Assembly: GCA_951802425.1 (NCBI GenBank)
Contig: OX637803.1
Span: 744,001 to 808,000 of the forward strand
Origin: Clavaria fumosa
Lineage: Eukaryota > Basidiomycota > Agaricomycetes > Agaricales > Clavariaceae
DNA length: 64,000 nucleotides
Reading direction: 5' to 3'
A program made the position numbers and the translations under genes. The notes below the pieces were generated by a model. It had not been told where the DNA came from and did not search any database. It saw nothing but the letters and a program-made list of their open reading frames with translations. Position 1 is the stretch's first letter. Each line of letters begins with the position of its first letter. Of the stretch, positions 20,308 through 34,832 are shown piece by piece.

Positions 20308-23300
20308 ATGCTGGACCTAGCCGTTGCCCCCTTTGATGGGCAGAAAAGGAACTTCCGTACGTTCCTCCGATCCCTTCGCCTCCTGTTTATGGCGAACCCG
20401 ACTACCTATGCTGTGGACCTGGTGAAGGTCCTCTTTGCTCTGAGCAAAATTGTTGGAGATGGATTCGCTGCAGAATGGGCGAATATGAAGGCAGAAGAGA
20501 TCCTGGGTAGTGGCGAGGCCGGAACCTGGGCAGAGTTTGTGGAGGAGATGAAGCGCGCATTCGATGACCCGAATGACCGTGCGACTGCCCTTGCCGATAT
20601 TGCAGGGCTGAAACAGGGTGCCATGACAGCACCAGAGTTCTTCGCGAAATTCGAGACGCTGTTCCAACGGGCGAAGTTGAGTGCAGAGAAGGACTCAGGA
20701 ATCCTAGTCCATTGGCTGGAGTTGAACCTGAGTAGGAGGTTGGTGGAGAGAATCTATGGTGTCTCCCCAATGCCAGAGACATATGGAGAATGGAAGGTGC
20801 TGGCTGAGAGGCTTGATGCCCAGCAAAGGCGACTGGATGGGATACTCATGGAACGGACACCGCGACCCACTGTGACCCCCGCGCGACCCACCGCGACCCT
20901 ACCGCGACCTGCCGTGACCGTTTCGCGACCTCTTGTGACCCCTCTGCTGTGTACTCCAGATGTGGCCATGGCCCGAGGATGGGCCCCTGCTGATGAGAGA
21001 TGTTGTTTCCGATGCCACCAGACTGGCCATGCTGTCCGTTTCTGCCCCCTGCCTGATACGCGTCCGCAGGTCCCAAGGGCCCAAACCCGGGCAGCACCAT
21101 GTGCCCCCCAAATGGTGGAGGGATATGAGAAAGAGATTGCATGGCTCCGAGCCTGCATAGAGCTGTGTGAGAGAGAGAGGAGGACTCCCACTGGGGAGAA
21201 GAAGTGTGCCAGCCCCCTTTCCATCCCTGTGCCTGCTGCAAGTTCACCCCGATATACTATCTTGCAGCGGAGACATACCCGAATTGGGGCTGAGGTGAAG
21301 GAGGAAGTGAGACTGGCAGAGCGCCTAACCAGAGTGCGGCCAGAAGTGCGGAAACATGTGCCACGAGAGCTAGCCATCCAGGTGCACTTGGAGGCTTTCA
21401 GCACTGGCAAAGGGACTACAATGAAGGCCCTTGTCGACTCAGGGTGCACCAACTGCTTCATGGATTTGGAGTGGGCGAAAGGAGTGGGACTGGAGCCATC
21501 TCTCCTGCTGAACCCAATCACCATGTATAATGTGGATGGGACACAGAACAGGAATGGAAAGGTCCAGTATGGGATAGAGGTGCTGGTGAGAGTTGGTGAC
21601 CACCAGGAGTGGATCCACTTTCTGCTGGGAAAGACCCAGTCCCACAAGGTCATCCTTGGGCATGACTGGCTCAAGTGGCATAACCCGGATATCGACTGGC
21701 AGAAGGCAGAGCTGAGCCTTACCCGCTGCCCCCCACAGTGTTCCCCATCCCCTCGAGCCCCTGCACCCCTGAAAACGAGTACCCTCGCATCCACGAGTAT
21801 TCTGGACACCCGTTTTCCCAACTCTGGCCCTACCCCCGATTGGCCCAGCCGCTACCCTTTGGTGTTTAGTGAAGCAAAGTGGGATGAACTTCCCCGCTCC
21901 CGACCAGACTTCGATATTAAGATCGAGTTCAAAAAGGACCCTGAGCACCTCTCCTCCAAGCTGTATTCTTTGACACGGCAGGAGATGGTGGAGATGAACC
22001 GTTGGGTGGATGAGCAGCTTGCTTCTGGACGAATCTGGCCCTCGAAATCCCCATATGCCAGCCCCTTCTTCTTCAAACATGAGAAGGACAAACTGCGGCC
22101 AATCATCGACTACTCGAGGCTGAATGCACACCTGATCAAGGACAAGTACCCCCTCCCCCGCATCCGAGACACAGTGGATGTGCTTAAAGGAGTGTTGATC
22201 TACTCTAAGATTGATGCAAAGGGAGGTTTCCCATCTATGCAGGTCTGGCCCGAGCACCAGCACCGCTGTGCCTTCCTGACACCCCGTGGACTCTTTGAAC
22301 CAGCTGTCATGTGGTTTGGACTGCAGAATGCCCCTGCTACCTTCCAACACTTCATGAGTCATGTGTTGAGGGAGGAGATTGCAGGAGGACATGTGAGGGC
22401 CTATGTGGATGATGTCATTGTGTTTGCAGAGGACTTGGCTACACACCGGTACTGGATGGATCGGGTCTTGAGGAAGTTTGGAGAGAATGGGTTGTGTCTC
22501 AAACTCAGTAAATGCGAGTTTGAGAAGAGTGAGATCATCTTCCTGGGGATGAAGATCTCCCACAACAGACTAGAGCATGATCCGGCCAAGGGTGCGGCAG
22601 TCCGAGATTGGCCACATCCTAAGAATGTGAAGGATGTCCAGAGGTTCAATGGGATGCTGAACTACCTCCGCCGGCACATCCCGAATCTTTCTGCCCGGGC
22701 AAAGCCACTCTTCCGGCTGACTGGGAATGTTCCGTGGAAATGGGAGGAGGAGGAGGAAGCAGCCTTCCGAGATCTCCGCCAGGCACTTGTATCGGCCCCA
22801 GTCTTGGCTCTGCCTCAGGACAAAGGGAGATGGAAGGTAGAGACAGATGCAAGCAACTTGGCAACTGGTGGAGTGCTCTCGCAGCAGCAGGCGGATGGAA
22901 CCTGGAGAGTTGTTGACTATATCTCCAAGGCCCTCACTGCAGCTGAGAAGAACTACGATGTGTACGACAAGGAGTTCTTGGCTGTGATTCGGGCACTTCG
23001 CGAGTGGCGAGCATACCTCATTGGAGCAGAGGAGACGATCGAGATCTGGACGGACCATGCAAACCTCCAGTACTTCCGGAAGCCCCAGAAGTTGAAGCCG
23101 AGGCAGGTTCGTTGGGTTGGAGAGCTCCAGTGCTTTGACTTTGAGATAAAGTATCGCACTGGCAAGTCGAATACAAAGGCAGATGCACTCTCCCGGAGAC
23201 CGGACTATGGAGAGATGGTGGAGGAGGATGCACCAGTGCAGGTTTTCCCGGAAACGGAAGTCCGTGTGTCATTCACATCAGAAATGGAGACGCTACTCCA

Positions 23301-24717
23301 GAAAAATAGCACGGTACACATACAGAAGCCGGAGGAGCTTGATGATGAGTGGACACGAGATCGTGCTGGACTCTGGCGAAAGGGGATAGTCACTTGGGTC
23401 CCCCTAGGAGCTCGTGAGGCCGTTCTCGAGTTTGAGCATGACCTCCCCGCTGCTGGACACCCTGGGCCCTGGAAGTTGAGAGCAGCACTAGTGAAGGGTT
23501 ATTGGTGGCCGGACATGGTAAAAGATGCGGATCGGTATGCCCAGGGGTGTGAGACATGCCAGCGGACGAAGCCCGACCGTACCAAGCGTGCTGCCCCACT
23601 GCACCCCCATCTGGTGCCCGATGGTCCCTGGTCGGTGATCTCATGGGACATAGTCGGTCCCCTCCCCCTCTCCCATGGACATAATGCCATCCTTGTTATT
23701 GTCGACAAATTCACGAAACGGACACTGCTCGAAGCAATCGGGCTCGACCTCACAGGACTTGGAGCAGCGCGTCTCCTCCGGGATCGAGTGTTTCGTGACC
23801 ATGGAGTCCCTCACAAGGTTGTGAGTGACCGGGGGTCCCAGTTTGTGTCCCGCTTCATGAAGGAGTTCTACTCCATGATCCGGGTAAAAGCAAATCCAAG
23901 TACTGCCTTTCATCCGCAGACTGATGGACAGACGGAACGGGCGAACCAGGAGATGGAGATCTATCTCCGGGCTTATGTGGACCATCTCCAGGATGACTGG
24001 GCTGAATGGTTGTCCACTGCGGAGTTTGCTCTTAATAATCGTGAGCACTCAGCGACAGGACAGACACCTTTCTTCCTCGATTATGGACGACACCCATGGA
24101 ATGGGGGGCTCCAGCCACCTTCTGAGGTGAACCCGGCAGCGGACGAGTGGATGGCTAAGCTCACGGAGTCCCGAAGAGCAGCCAAGGAGGCAATGGAAAA
24201 AGCAGTGGCAGCGATGAAGAAGAGCTACGATAAGGGGAAATGCCCAAGTCGGGAGTACTCTGAGGGAGATCTGGTCTGGCTGGATACTAGAAACTTGAAG
24301 ATGGACCGGCCCTGTAAAAAGCTTGACAACAAGAGAGCAGGCCCCTTTGCAGTTGAGGAGAAGGTGGGACCTGCTGGGTATCGCCTCAAGCTCCCTCGGG
24401 CCTGGCACATCCATCGGGTCTTCAATGAGTTGCTGTTGACACCATACCACCCCCCTTCCTTCCCTTCTCAGAACCTGCCTCCCCCTCCGCCCCCTACGAT
24501 TGATGATGACCACCTGGAGTATGATGTGGAGGCGATCCTTGATGTTAAGAAGGTGGGGCGTGGAGTGAGATACCTGGTGAAGTGGTTGGGATACCCTGTA
24601 GAGGAGAACACTTGGGAGCCACGACGGAACCTCACCAATGTGGCACTGCTTCTCCGGGACTTCTTCCTTGCTCACCCTGACAAGGCCAAGCTAGCTGGTC
24701 GGGACGCCCAGCCTTAA
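20308..24717 (+). CDS. Gag-pol polyprotein of family A chromovirus (intact)
   Basis: Single open frame of 1469 residues encoding all retrotransposition functions. Order with rough residue positions: gag capsid-like region 1-220; CCHC zinc knuckle CFRCHQTGHAVRFC about 230-245; aspartic protease with DSGCTN about 376 and ILGHDWL about 450; reverse transcriptase with DYSRLN and YVDDVIVF about 698; RNase H with ETDASN about 844 and TDHANLQYF about 915; integrase HHCC finger about 1044-1086 and DDE core (WDIVGP about 1112, VSDRGSQF about 1173, QTERAN about 1209); C-terminal chromodomain about 1404-1460 (YLVKWLGYP, NTWEPRRNL). The chromodomain, which in this clade binds modified histones and guides integration, defines it as a chromovirus. 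The ATG at 20308 was chosen because the upstream reading starts only at GTG. Confidence 0.95.
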   Translation: MLDLAVAPFDGQKRNFRTFLRSLRLLFMANPTTYAVDLVKVLFALSKIVGDGFAAEWANMKAEEILGSGEAGTWAEFVEEMKRAFDDPNDRATALADIAGLKQGAMTAPEFFAKFETLFQRAKLSAEKDSGILVHWLELNLSRRLVERIYGVSPMPETYGEWKVLAERLDAQQRRLDGILMERTPRPTVTPARPTATLPRPAVTVSRPLVTPLLCTPDVAMARGWAPADERCCFRCHQTGHAVRFCPLPDTRPQVPRAQTRAAPCAPQMVEGYEKEIAWLRACIELCERERRTPTGEKKCASPLSIPVPAASSPRYTILQRRHTRIGAEVKEEVRLAERLTRVRPEVRKHVPRELAIQVHLEAFSTGKGTTMKALVDSGCTNCFMDLEWAKGVGLEPSLLLNPITMYNVDGTQNRNGKVQYGIEVLVRVGDHQEWIHFLLGKTQSHKVILGHDWLKWHNPDIDWQKAELSLTRCPPQCSPSPRAPAPLKTSTLASTSILDTRFPNSGPTPDWPSRYPLVFSEAKWDELPRSRPDFDIKIEFKKDPEHLSSKLYSLTRQEMVEMNRWVDEQLASGRIWPSKSPYASPFFFKHEKDKLRPIIDYSRLNAHLIKDKYPLPRIRDTVDVLKGVLIYSKIDAKGGFPSMQVWPEHQHRCAFLTPRGLFEPAVMWFGLQNAPATFQHFMSHVLREEIAGGHVRAYVDDVIVFAEDLATHRYWMDRVLRKFGENGLCLKLSKCEFEKSEIIFLGMKISHNRLEHDPAKGAAVRDWPHPKNVKDVQRFNGMLNYLRRHIPNLSARAKPLFRLTGNVPWKWEEEEEAAFRDLRQALVSAPVLALPQDKGRWKVETDASNLATGGVLSQQQADGTWRVVDYISKALTAAEKNYDVYDKEFLAVIRALREWRAYLIGAEETIEIWTDHANLQYFRKPQKLKPRQVRWVGELQCFDFEIKYRTGKSNTKADALSRRPDYGEMVEEDAPVQVFPETEVRVSFTSEMETLLQKNSTVHIQKPEELDDEWTRDRAGLWRKGIVTWVPLGAREAVLEFEHDLPAAGHPGPWKLRAALVKGYWWPDMVKDADRYAQGCETCQRTKPDRTKRAAPLHPHLVPDGPWSVISWDIVGPLPLSHGHNAILVIVDKFTKRTLLEAIGLDLTGLGAARLLRDRVFRDHGVPHKVVSDRGSQFVSRFMKEFYSMIRVKANPSTAFHPQTDGQTERANQEMEIYLRAYVDHLQDDWAEWLSTAEFALNNREHSATGQTPFFLDYGRHPWNGGLQPPSEVNPAADEWMAKLTESRRAAKEAMEKAVAAMKKSYDKGKCPSREYSEGDLVWLDTRNLKMDRPCKKLDNKRAGPFAVEEKVGPAGYRLKLPRAWHIHRVFNELLLTPYHPPSFPSQNLPPPPPPTIDDDHLEYDVEAILDVKKVGRGVRYLVKWLGYPVEENTWEPRRNLTNVALLLRDFFLAHPDKAKLAGRDAQP

Positions 24718-24728
24718 GAGGGGGGTGA

Positions 24729-25019
24729 TGTTAGGATCGCTTATGTAAGCCATCCCAAAGTGCAGTTGTGGAGAAACTGGGGAGGGTTGTTGGAAGGTCA
24801 CATGACCTGTGGCTGGGTCGGATTATGTAATCATGTAAGATCACATGACCTGGGGCCTGGGCGCATCACGTGATCCGAGGGTCCGAGCGTGGGAAAGTCG
24901 GCAAGTGCCGAAGCGTTCGCTATAAGTACTTTCGCTTTTCCTTTTTTGTACTCTTTTCCCCTTATCTTAGTATTGTCGTCATGACCTTACGCTTAAGTTG
25001 TGTGAGACCCAGTCTGATA
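24729..25019 (+). repeat. 3' LTR of family A copy 2
   Basis: 291 bp, identical to the 5' LTR by eye. It is preceded by the polypurine stretch at 24716-24725 and followed by the GTTCC target duplication. Confidence 0.94.
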
Positions 25020-25770
25020 GTTCCTTACGTTTGTGCACCTTTATGGTGGAATCATTGCCTTGCCGAACGTACGAGGCGGATTAGAGTTCGGCTCCGGTTG
25101 GAGAGATGCAGGAGGTAAGAAAAACAAGATCAATGCCATTGAGGATTTTCTTGCTGCTACGTGAGATTCATATATCCTGAGCATTGCAGTGCTTAATGCG
25201 TAATATTACAGTCGTTACCTGATTCGTGGGCAATATGCCGCCGCTTCCAAGGTAGCCATATATGGCTGGTCAAGTGGTGCAGAACTCATGAGCGAGGTTA
25301 TCTGCCATGCACCTGAGGGTATGTTTGCTGGTGCAGTTTTGAATGCCGGAGCATATGATATGCTACGTGTGAGTGGAAAATTACATCTCCTACGTTCAAT
25401 GTTTCACACGCCCTGCCCCAAGTTTATTCGGATTCCCCCTGGTGTGTTTTGGCTTGATGAGTATGGGGACCCTAGAAAACCAGAGGATTTCGATACTCTG
25501 TTTTCACTGTCCCCATTGCACAATATTCCTCATGAGAAGGCACTTCCACCAACCCTTGTTCTCAATGGTCAATGTGCGTAACAATGCCTAATTCTTGGAT
25601 ATTGTCATATTAAATTCTGCTGTACAGCTGATGTATTTGTGAGACCCTCGTATGCCTTCAAGTTTGTTGCAGAATTGCAGCATCTTGCTGGTCCGAACTC
25701 TGCGATTCAACTCCTCGCTGTCCTGAAAGGTGCAGGCCACTTTGAAGGAAACAGTTACTCAAATGAGTAA
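25020..25770 (+). pseudogene. Prolyl oligopeptidase gene, 3' catalytic portion
   Basis: Continues the interrupted gene: TFVHLYGGIIALPNVRGG, LEFGSGWRDAGG, then introns and RYLIRGQYAAASKVAIYGWS. The catalytic Ser lies in GWSSGAE (about 25270), the Asp in ADVFVRPS (about 25632), and the His in GAGHFEGNS (about 25740), so the full triad is still encoded. WLDEYGDPRKPEDF is a family block. The frame ends SYSNE-stop at 25768-25770, slightly earlier than typical. Separated from its promoter by two retrotransposons (about 11.5 kb) and a frameshift upstream, it cannot yield the enzyme. Confidence 0.88.
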
Positions 25771-26166
25771 GATGAATCTCTTCGTGAATTGTTCAAAGCT
25801 GAGGATGTGGCAGATTAGATCTTGCTTTGCATTTGCTGGGCTTCATTGCCCAAAGTCTCTGTTTGAAGATTTCCACAAGTAGTCATGAGTTATCCTTGTG
25901 ATATGCATACACCTGTAATGCTTGTTTAGCAATCAAGAATCTTTTTTACTGCCTTGTGAGTGCAACTTTTGATAGTTGAGCCACAATGTGTCTTGCCTTT
26001 AACAATATCTACTTTCATGGTGCTTTGTGAGCCCATCAGGCTCTCCAACCGCGGACGTCATTGTCGGCCCCATACATTGGGGTTGCCATTTCATTTTGTC
26101 ATTATAGCAATGGGTTTTTATCATAGCACAATCAACATGCGAGACAGAGATAAGGCTTTGTAATTG
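25771..26166. other. Intergenic region
   Basis: AT-richer sequence between two decayed genes. No ORF of known type, RNA gene or repeat was recognised. Confidence 0.35.
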
Positions 26167-27056
26167 TCATCGAGCTTCCGTTTGCAGATACTCGTCCACA
26201 ATCATCTTCGTCGGGGAGGATACACGCGTCAGGATATCGAGGGTTTCTGTCTATTGGCGCTCATCAGCAAACGCGCGCGCACGCACATTCATTTTGGTGT
26301 ACCCAAAGCCGGGCCTGTACCTCCTTCCCTTGTGGGCTCAACTCATAGTCGCTGGGCTCCGTGACGCGCGAGAAATGGATATAGGCTCCGTGCAGCTCAG
26401 ACTCCTATTCGAAGCCACCTACCGAAGCCCAAACGAGCTGACGGCTCCCTTCCTCGGTGGTGAACGCGAGGAGCTTCACCACGAGCTTCTCGACGAGGGT
26501 CCATGGGAAGGACAGGCTGCGACGGAGCTCAGATTTGCAGAAGGCGGGGTTGACCGTGTTAGACGATCACCCCTGCGGTGGGCGGCACGTGTTCCGCGAA
26601 GGCGCGGGTGAAGAACACGTTAAGAACTGGTCGCGTCCTGATCAGTCGTGCCACGCGCGAAGGGGGGACGGAGTTCTACGGGCTCACGTTTGCTTAAGAA
26701 ATAGCGACTTAACTATGGACTGAACAAAGCAAACCGCTCGCATGAAAAGAAAATCCGGACAGGCATATCGACTGAACCTTACCCGTGAGAACCTTTGAAG
26801 GTCTCCGAAATTGACGGATTCCCTGTAACAGAGTCGTCGATGGAGTAGTTGTGGTGTGCGTCGCTGGACACATCACCAAGAGGGATTTCGTCTTGTAATC
26901 CATTGCCGTTCTGACCATGTGAGAAACAGGTGCAGGCAAAGAAGTGCGGTCGAGAGGTGGTTGACTTGGATGCTGAGTTTTGCCACTCTTAACCGTTTTG
27001 GACGGAGTCGGAGGTGGCTCCTGGATTCCCAGCCGTTCGAGGTAGCTTCAAACGTG
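26167..27056 (-). pseudogene. Short-chain dehydrogenase/reductase (SDR) remnant
   Basis: Minus-strand pieces of a fungal NAD(P)-dependent SDR. Readable blocks from 5' to 3': TFEATSNGWES; IQVNHLSTALLCL after an intron; VSSDAHHNYSIDD; RPVLNVFFTRAFAEHVPPTA; NTVNPAFCKSELRRSL; TTEEGSRQLVWASVGG; ELHGAYIHFSRVTEPSD; and, after a 52-nt intron, ETLDILTRVSSPTKM. A one-base insertion breaks VIV/NTVNP near 26563 and an in-frame TAG follows GGFE near 26410. The nucleotide-binding TGxxxGIG start was not found, so it is also 5'-truncated or scrambled. Confidence 0.72.
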
Positions 27057-27413
27057 CGTCACTACGGCAAAAAAGGAAAATAAAAAAGGCACCGATCAGA
27101 TTACGTTATCCGGCGTCCAATCTGCCTGTCATATGAGTTATGACCTATGGTGGGTGAGTATTATACAAACGCTCTATAGCTGAACTGATCGCGTGTGTAG
27201 CTCTGTCGTCGGTGTGTTTCGTCAGTACCGCAAGTCAAGTCAGTCATGACAAATGACGCCTCCTAATGGGGTATCTTCACCCCTCTGCATTCCGACGTTG
27301 AGTCAGCAAAGATGAACGTTTCGATTTTGTGAGCCCTCTTTTAGGAGTCGAGGCTTTTTCACGCTTTCCAACGCTAATTTCATCTGGTGCGCGCACTCTA
27401 TCTTCTGCGAGGC
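27057..27413. promoter_or_regulatory. Upstream region of ABC transporter gene
   Basis: About 350 bp between the SDR remnant and the ABC transporter start. No specific promoter motif was recognised. Confidence 0.3.
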
Positions 27414-33019
<5,606 letters not shown>

Positions 33020-33111
33020 CTCAAAAGTGTCTTGATTCTTCTTGACTGTGTAGTCAAGATGGGTCAAGAAGATTTCATGTTTTCCTGATGGAACTTCAGC
33101 ATCCCTAATCT

Positions 33112-34012
33112 AATCTGTATCATATTAGATACTTGTATTATATCCCTCTTCTCCCTCCCTCCTGTAAAGTATGAGACTTCTTGTTGCTCTGCTGCGGGGC
33201 CCATACAGTAACCACTGACGAAATCGTGCCCAACCTCCGGACCGCTTGCCATCCTTTGGCGCCTTCGAATATTCACATGCAATTGGTACAGAGAACAGCA
33301 AGTCTTTGTGACGTTCACTGATACTCGGCTTCAACTTGGCTTCCGGTAGTACGCATCTCCGACTAGGTTACAACACAGAATGTATGCACCTCAAAGGCAG
33401 GTATGAGTGCACTCCCAAAGACGATCATTAACCAAAACAGAACACACACTCTTACAGCACAAACTGGGATCTCATTCGCTACAGCAAGGCTATTGTACAG
33501 CGGTAAAAAGCAAGAAAGAAGAGTGAAAGAAAAGCAGGAGTAACGCAAGCACGCAAGGTTATGATATGTCAAAGCACTGAGAACAGCGAGAGCGGGTCAA
33601 GGGTATCTCGTGCTCGGCACTGATAAAAGAAAAGAAGAAAAGGATCGAAAAGAAATCCAGAACATAACATGTAAACCACAGATCAGCTCGGGACCGAATC
33701 CGGATGCGTGGACCTAATGTGGCGACGAAGATCGCTCTTCCTGACGAAGGACTTGTCACATCCAGGAATATTGCAGGATGATTCCTTAATGTTGAGGTGC
33801 GCCTTCTGGTGGCCTAAGAGCAATTATCAACGGCTACGTTCAGAGTCGGGAGACAACAACACTCACTGCGAAGCTTGGACTTGGTCGTGAATGACGTGTC
33901 GCACCCGGGCTCGTTACACAGGAATGTCGCTGGCTGCCGCCTCCTCTTAGACGCAGCAGCCCGCTGCAGCCCGCTTAATGTCTTATAATGTCCCAGATTG
34001 GGGAAGGGACGG
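33112..34012. repeat. Segmental duplicate of the zinc-finger locus (copy 2, intact)
   Basis: Partner of 10264-11075 in the same orientation. It spans the 3' flank and last exons of the zinc-finger gene. This copy keeps an open frame. Confidence 0.85.
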
Positions 34013-34334
34013 GACTTACAAGGGAGGATGGGAGGATGGGCGGTAGTTGGTCGGGGTAGATAGAGGAAGATGACGCGTGGAGAGGAGTGACGGGTGACGT
34101 TGTACCCGACGAGGTGGAGGAGATAGAGGGCGACGAGGGGGGGGGGGTATGCTCTCTGGAGTACCAGTACCAGTCGTCGGACCCGTTGGCGACGGGAAGA
34201 GGCTGGGACATGGCGGTGGAGTGGGGTAGAGGGAATGGTGAAGGGGTATAAGGTGGGGGAAGAGGCTGGGACATGGCGGTGGAGTGGGGTAGAGGGAAGG
34301 ATGAAGGGGTATAAGGTGGGGGAGGCTGAGACAT
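33683..34334 (-). CDS. Small C2H2 zinc-finger protein with Pro-rich N-terminus
   Basis: Putative nuclear DNA-binding protein of 180 residues. Exons 34334-34020, 33963-33867 and 33813-33683 sum to 543 nt. The N-terminus has three near-copies of MSQP-LPPPYTP-PHST A (about 20 residues each), then a Ser/Pro region. Finger 1 is CNEPGCDTSF...SHQKAH, split by an intron, and finger 2 is CNIPGCDKSF...RRHIRSTH; both keep CX4C and HX3-4H. It ends PDSVPS. The start at 34334 is the first ATG that opens the repeat; an upstream non-coding or short exon is possible. It lies tail-to-tail with the ABC transporter and next to the U2 gene. Targets are unknown. Confidence 0.75.
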
Positions 34335-34512
34335 GGCGGTGAAGGGTAAGGAGGGAGAACAAGTGTTTGATAAGAATGCATTCACGTAAATGGCAAGTAT
34401 AATACAATAATCTCCACAATCATTTTGCTGTAGTTCTCCTCGAGTCTAATGACCCGAGAGAGAGAAACATAGCAGCAAAGTGAAGAGAGAGAAGAGAGAG
34501 ATCCCCCGACAA
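34335..34512. other. Spacer between U2 snRNA and zinc-finger gene
   Basis: Contains a GA-rich tract (about 34440-34500). It probably combines the zinc-finger promoter with U2 3' processing sequence. No gene seen. Confidence 0.35.
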
Positions 34513-34690
34513 CACAAGCCTGTAGTGCAGTGGCAAGGTCATCGCGTCCCTGTGGTGCAAGCAGAGCACAGGGACCAGGGCGACAAAAATTAGATAACCA
34601 ATAATGGAGGCTGTGCCTCCATAATAGTGGTTAAACTATTAAGAACAGATACTACACTTGATCTAAGCCAAAAGGCCAGAGTGGTAAGGA
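34513..34690 (-). ncRNA. U2 spliceosomal snRNA
   Basis: The minus strand reads CCTTTTGGCTTAGATCAAGT followed by GTAGTATCTGTTCTT, the near-invariant U2 5' region. It includes the branch-point-recognition GTGTAGTA (complement at 34650-34657). A stem-loop follows (ATAGTTTAACCACTAT), then the Sm site AATTTTTG near 34590. Two 3' hairpins come next, one formed by GTCCCTGTG/CACAGGGAC. Ends are approximate: the 5' end is placed about 30 bp from a TATA box, and the 3' end after the last hairpin. The RNA pairs with intron branch sites in the spliceosome. Confidence 0.93.
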
Positions 34691-34716
34691 AATCGTTACA
34701 TTAGACAGCGTGTCGC

Positions 34717-34724
34717 TTATATAG
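34717..34724 (-). promoter_or_regulatory. TATA box of U2 snRNA gene
   Basis: The minus strand reads CTATATAAG about 30 bp upstream of the inferred U2 5' end, the spacing expected for RNA polymerase II snRNA genes. The CTU2 start codon lies 110 bp away on the other strand, so this is a bidirectional promoter region. Confidence 0.65.
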
Positions 34725-34832
34725 CTGAGTAGATACAACGCACAGACCAGTTGTTATTTGTTTGTTCATGGTTGTTGATGATAACATCATTCAATTCGAT
34801 TCCTTAATTGGGATTACTACTACTCTATAGTC

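Larger units (their letters stand above)
19450..25019 (+). mobile_element. Ty3/gypsy chromovirus family A, copy 2 (intact, recent)
   Basis: 5570-bp LTR retrotransposon. Its 291-bp LTRs (19450-19740 and 24729-25019) look identical base for base on reading. The target duplication GTTCC is perfect (19445-19449, 25020-25024). The internal frame is open throughout. Together these point to a recent insertion that may still be competent. Its leader differs from the other copies just before gag: about 60 bp carrying the MADHV start is missing, so gag starts at MLDLAVAPFDG. It interrupts the same host gene as copy 1, in the same orientation, 302 bp downstream. Confidence 0.96.

Noticed and set aside
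20754..22563. Long minus-strand ORFs of about 355 and 374 codons in all three family A elements
   Set aside because: They are antisense shadows of gag-pol caused by its codon composition; they contain no recognisable domain and recur only because the elements are copies.
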